From Gammaproteobacteria bacterium (lineage in GTDB: Bacteria; Pseudomonadota; Gammaproteobacteria; S144-34), in contig WGBS01000232.1 in assembly GCA_015494165.1 (NCBI GenBank), positions 1 through 14,832 on the forward strand: DNA of 14,832 nucleotides, given 5' to 3'. Below the pieces are notes generated by a model, which saw nothing but the letters and a program-made list of their open reading frames with translations, had not been told where the DNA came from and ran no database searches. Of this stretch, positions 14,103 through 14,832 are shown in pieces. Every line of letters starts with the position of its first letter. The stretch's first letter is position 1. A program made the position numbers and the translations under genes.

Positions 14103-14112
14103 GCCGGGGGGC

Positions 14113-14559
14113 TCAGGCGAGCAGCTCCGCGGGCGCCGTCCGGAACGGATCGACCACCGTCAGCCCACCCGGGAGCCGCTGTCCGTGCTGGAGATCCTCC
14201 GTGAGGAGATAGCGGCAACGCGCACGCTGTGCCGCCGCGACGATGAGGGCATCCCAAAAGGAGAACCCGAAGCGGTCCTGCACCGCCCACCCGAGCCGCA
14301 GCACCTCGTCGTCCATCCCCACCGGCCGCCACGCGAGCAAGGTCTCGACGTCCTCGCGCGCTACGGCCATGGGCATTCCTGGACGCAGGCGCTGCGTGAC
14401 CACAACGTAGTACTCCTGGAGCACCTGCCAGCTCAGGCGGCCACAGCGCCGCTGCCAAAGGACCTCGAGCCATACCCAGGCCCGCGGCTGCTTCGCCGGC
14501 TCGCTCGCGTCCCGCGCGTAGACCAGCAGGTTCGTGTCAACGAAGCAGGCTGCGGACAT
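14113..14559 (-). CDS. PIN-domain toxin, VapC family
   Basis: 148 aa, of the usual PIN toxin size. Such toxins are Mg-dependent RNases held inactive by their antitoxin. All four expected acidic residues are visible: D8 (FVDTN), E49 (QEYY), D103 (SFWDALIVAAA) and D122 (LLTEDL). Start ATG 14559 overlaps the antitoxin gene by 23 bases, behind GGAAGAG. The pair runs convergent with the aminotransferase gene, leaving 10 bp, with no terminator seen between. The RNA target cannot be predicted. Unlike the remnant at 10290, this one appears complete. Confidence 0.92.
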   Translation of the reverse strand: MSAACFVDTNLLVYARDASEPAKQPRAWVWLEVLWQRRCGRLSWQVLQEYYVVVTQRLRPGMPMAVAREDVETLLAWRPVGMDDEVLRLGWAVQDRFGFSFWDALIVAAAQRARCRYLLTEDLQHGQRLPGGLTVVDPFRTAPAELLA

Positions 14560-14788
14560 GGAGCTCTTCCCGCTCCGGATAGCGCTCCCCCGCCTCCTTG
14601 AGGGGAGCCGGCCCTCGTGCCAAGTACCGTCCCATCGCGGCCTCGTAGGCGTCGGCCCCGCGCATGTGCTCGCGCAGGAGCTCGCCTACCAGCCGTGAGA
14701 CGCTCGTGCCGCGCTCTGCCGCCCGCACACGCACCCAGCGTGCCACGTCCTCCTCGAGCGTGATCGTCACATTCAGGCGCCGTCCCAT
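14537..14788 (-). CDS. Ribbon-helix-helix antitoxin, VapB-like
   Basis: 83 aa from ATG 14788 (GGGA upstream at good spacing). ATG 14797 and 14809 would add 3 or 7 residues, and 14788 best fits the family start, a short lead before LNVTITLEEDVARWVRV. That strand and the following helices (AAERGTSVSRLVGELLREHM) give a ribbon-helix-helix DNA-binding dimer of CopG/Arc type. The C-terminal part (about 45-83) with many charged residues would contact the toxin. It precedes and overlaps the PIN toxin gene, the standard order for autoregulated pairs. The operator probably overlaps the promoter at the edge of the window. Confidence 0.88.
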   Translation of the reverse strand: MGRRLNVTITLEEDVARWVRVRAAERGTSVSRLVGELLREHMRGADAYEAAMGRYLARGPAPLKEAGERYPEREELHVRSLLR

Positions 14789-14822
14789 CTCCACCATCCC
14801 TGCCGCCATTGTGCACGAAGCT

Positions 14823-14828
14823 AGTGTA
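14823..14828 (-). promoter_or_regulatory. Possible -10 box of the VapBC-like pair
   Basis: Minus-strand TACACT (four of six -10 bases) 34 bases before the chosen antitoxin start. The -35 would lie outside the window, so this cannot be confirmed. Confidence 0.3.
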
Positions 14829-14832
14829 CCAC

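Noticed and set aside
14101..14115. GAGCC-GGGG-GGCTC hairpin at the aminotransferase stop as a terminator
   Set aside because: Stem of five with no T-run on either strand; it is within the noise of such GC-rich DNA.

Overview
The window reads as a chromosomal segment of a very GC-rich gammaproteobacterium. The conserved minus-strand order uvrB, tRNA-Val(GAC), thrS, infC, rpmI, rplT, pheS, pheT, ihfA, merR-type regulator, tRNA-Pro(GGG) is the translation block typical of that class (Pseudomonas-like order). A more exact placement (for example Chromatiales or Ectothiorhodospiraceae) is only a guess. Both tRNAs encode their CCA ends.

Region by region. At 109-2064 (+) lies a lone membrane-anchored GGDEF-EAL protein whose N-terminal membrane part looks like the input region of the DSF receptor RpfC. 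It is followed at 2065-2569 by about 500 bp of non-coding DNA built from degenerate 7-bp repeats and two near-identical REP-like double hairpins. From 2570 to 10268 everything runs on the minus strand: a promoter of good quality (10240-10268) drives tRNA-Val, then thrS, infC (from an ATC start), rpmI, rplT, a strong intrinsic terminator or attenuator, pheS, pheT, ihfA, the merR-type gene and finally tRNA-Pro. This block makes initiation factor 3, ribosomal proteins L35 and L20, threonyl- and phenylalanyl-tRNA synthetases and IHF-alpha.

Upstream of tRNA-Val is a broken toxin-antitoxin pair: an intact AbrB-type antitoxin and a PIN toxin that has lost its middle. Next comes uvrB (-), divergent from a class I aspartate/aromatic aminotransferase gene (+) with overlapping -10 elements between them. 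The window ends with a second, complete VapBC-like pair (ribbon-helix-helix antitoxin plus PIN toxin, minus strand), convergent with the aminotransferase gene.

Most of the window is ordinary core genome. The points that deserve attention are the RpfC-like sensor joined directly to c-di-GMP domains, the heptamer/REP mosaic, which recurs in shorter form in front of pheS, the internally deleted PIN toxin beside an intact antitoxin, and the ATC start of infC. None of these amounts, on sequence alone, to a proven new system. The sensor-GGDEF-EAL fusion is the best candidate.
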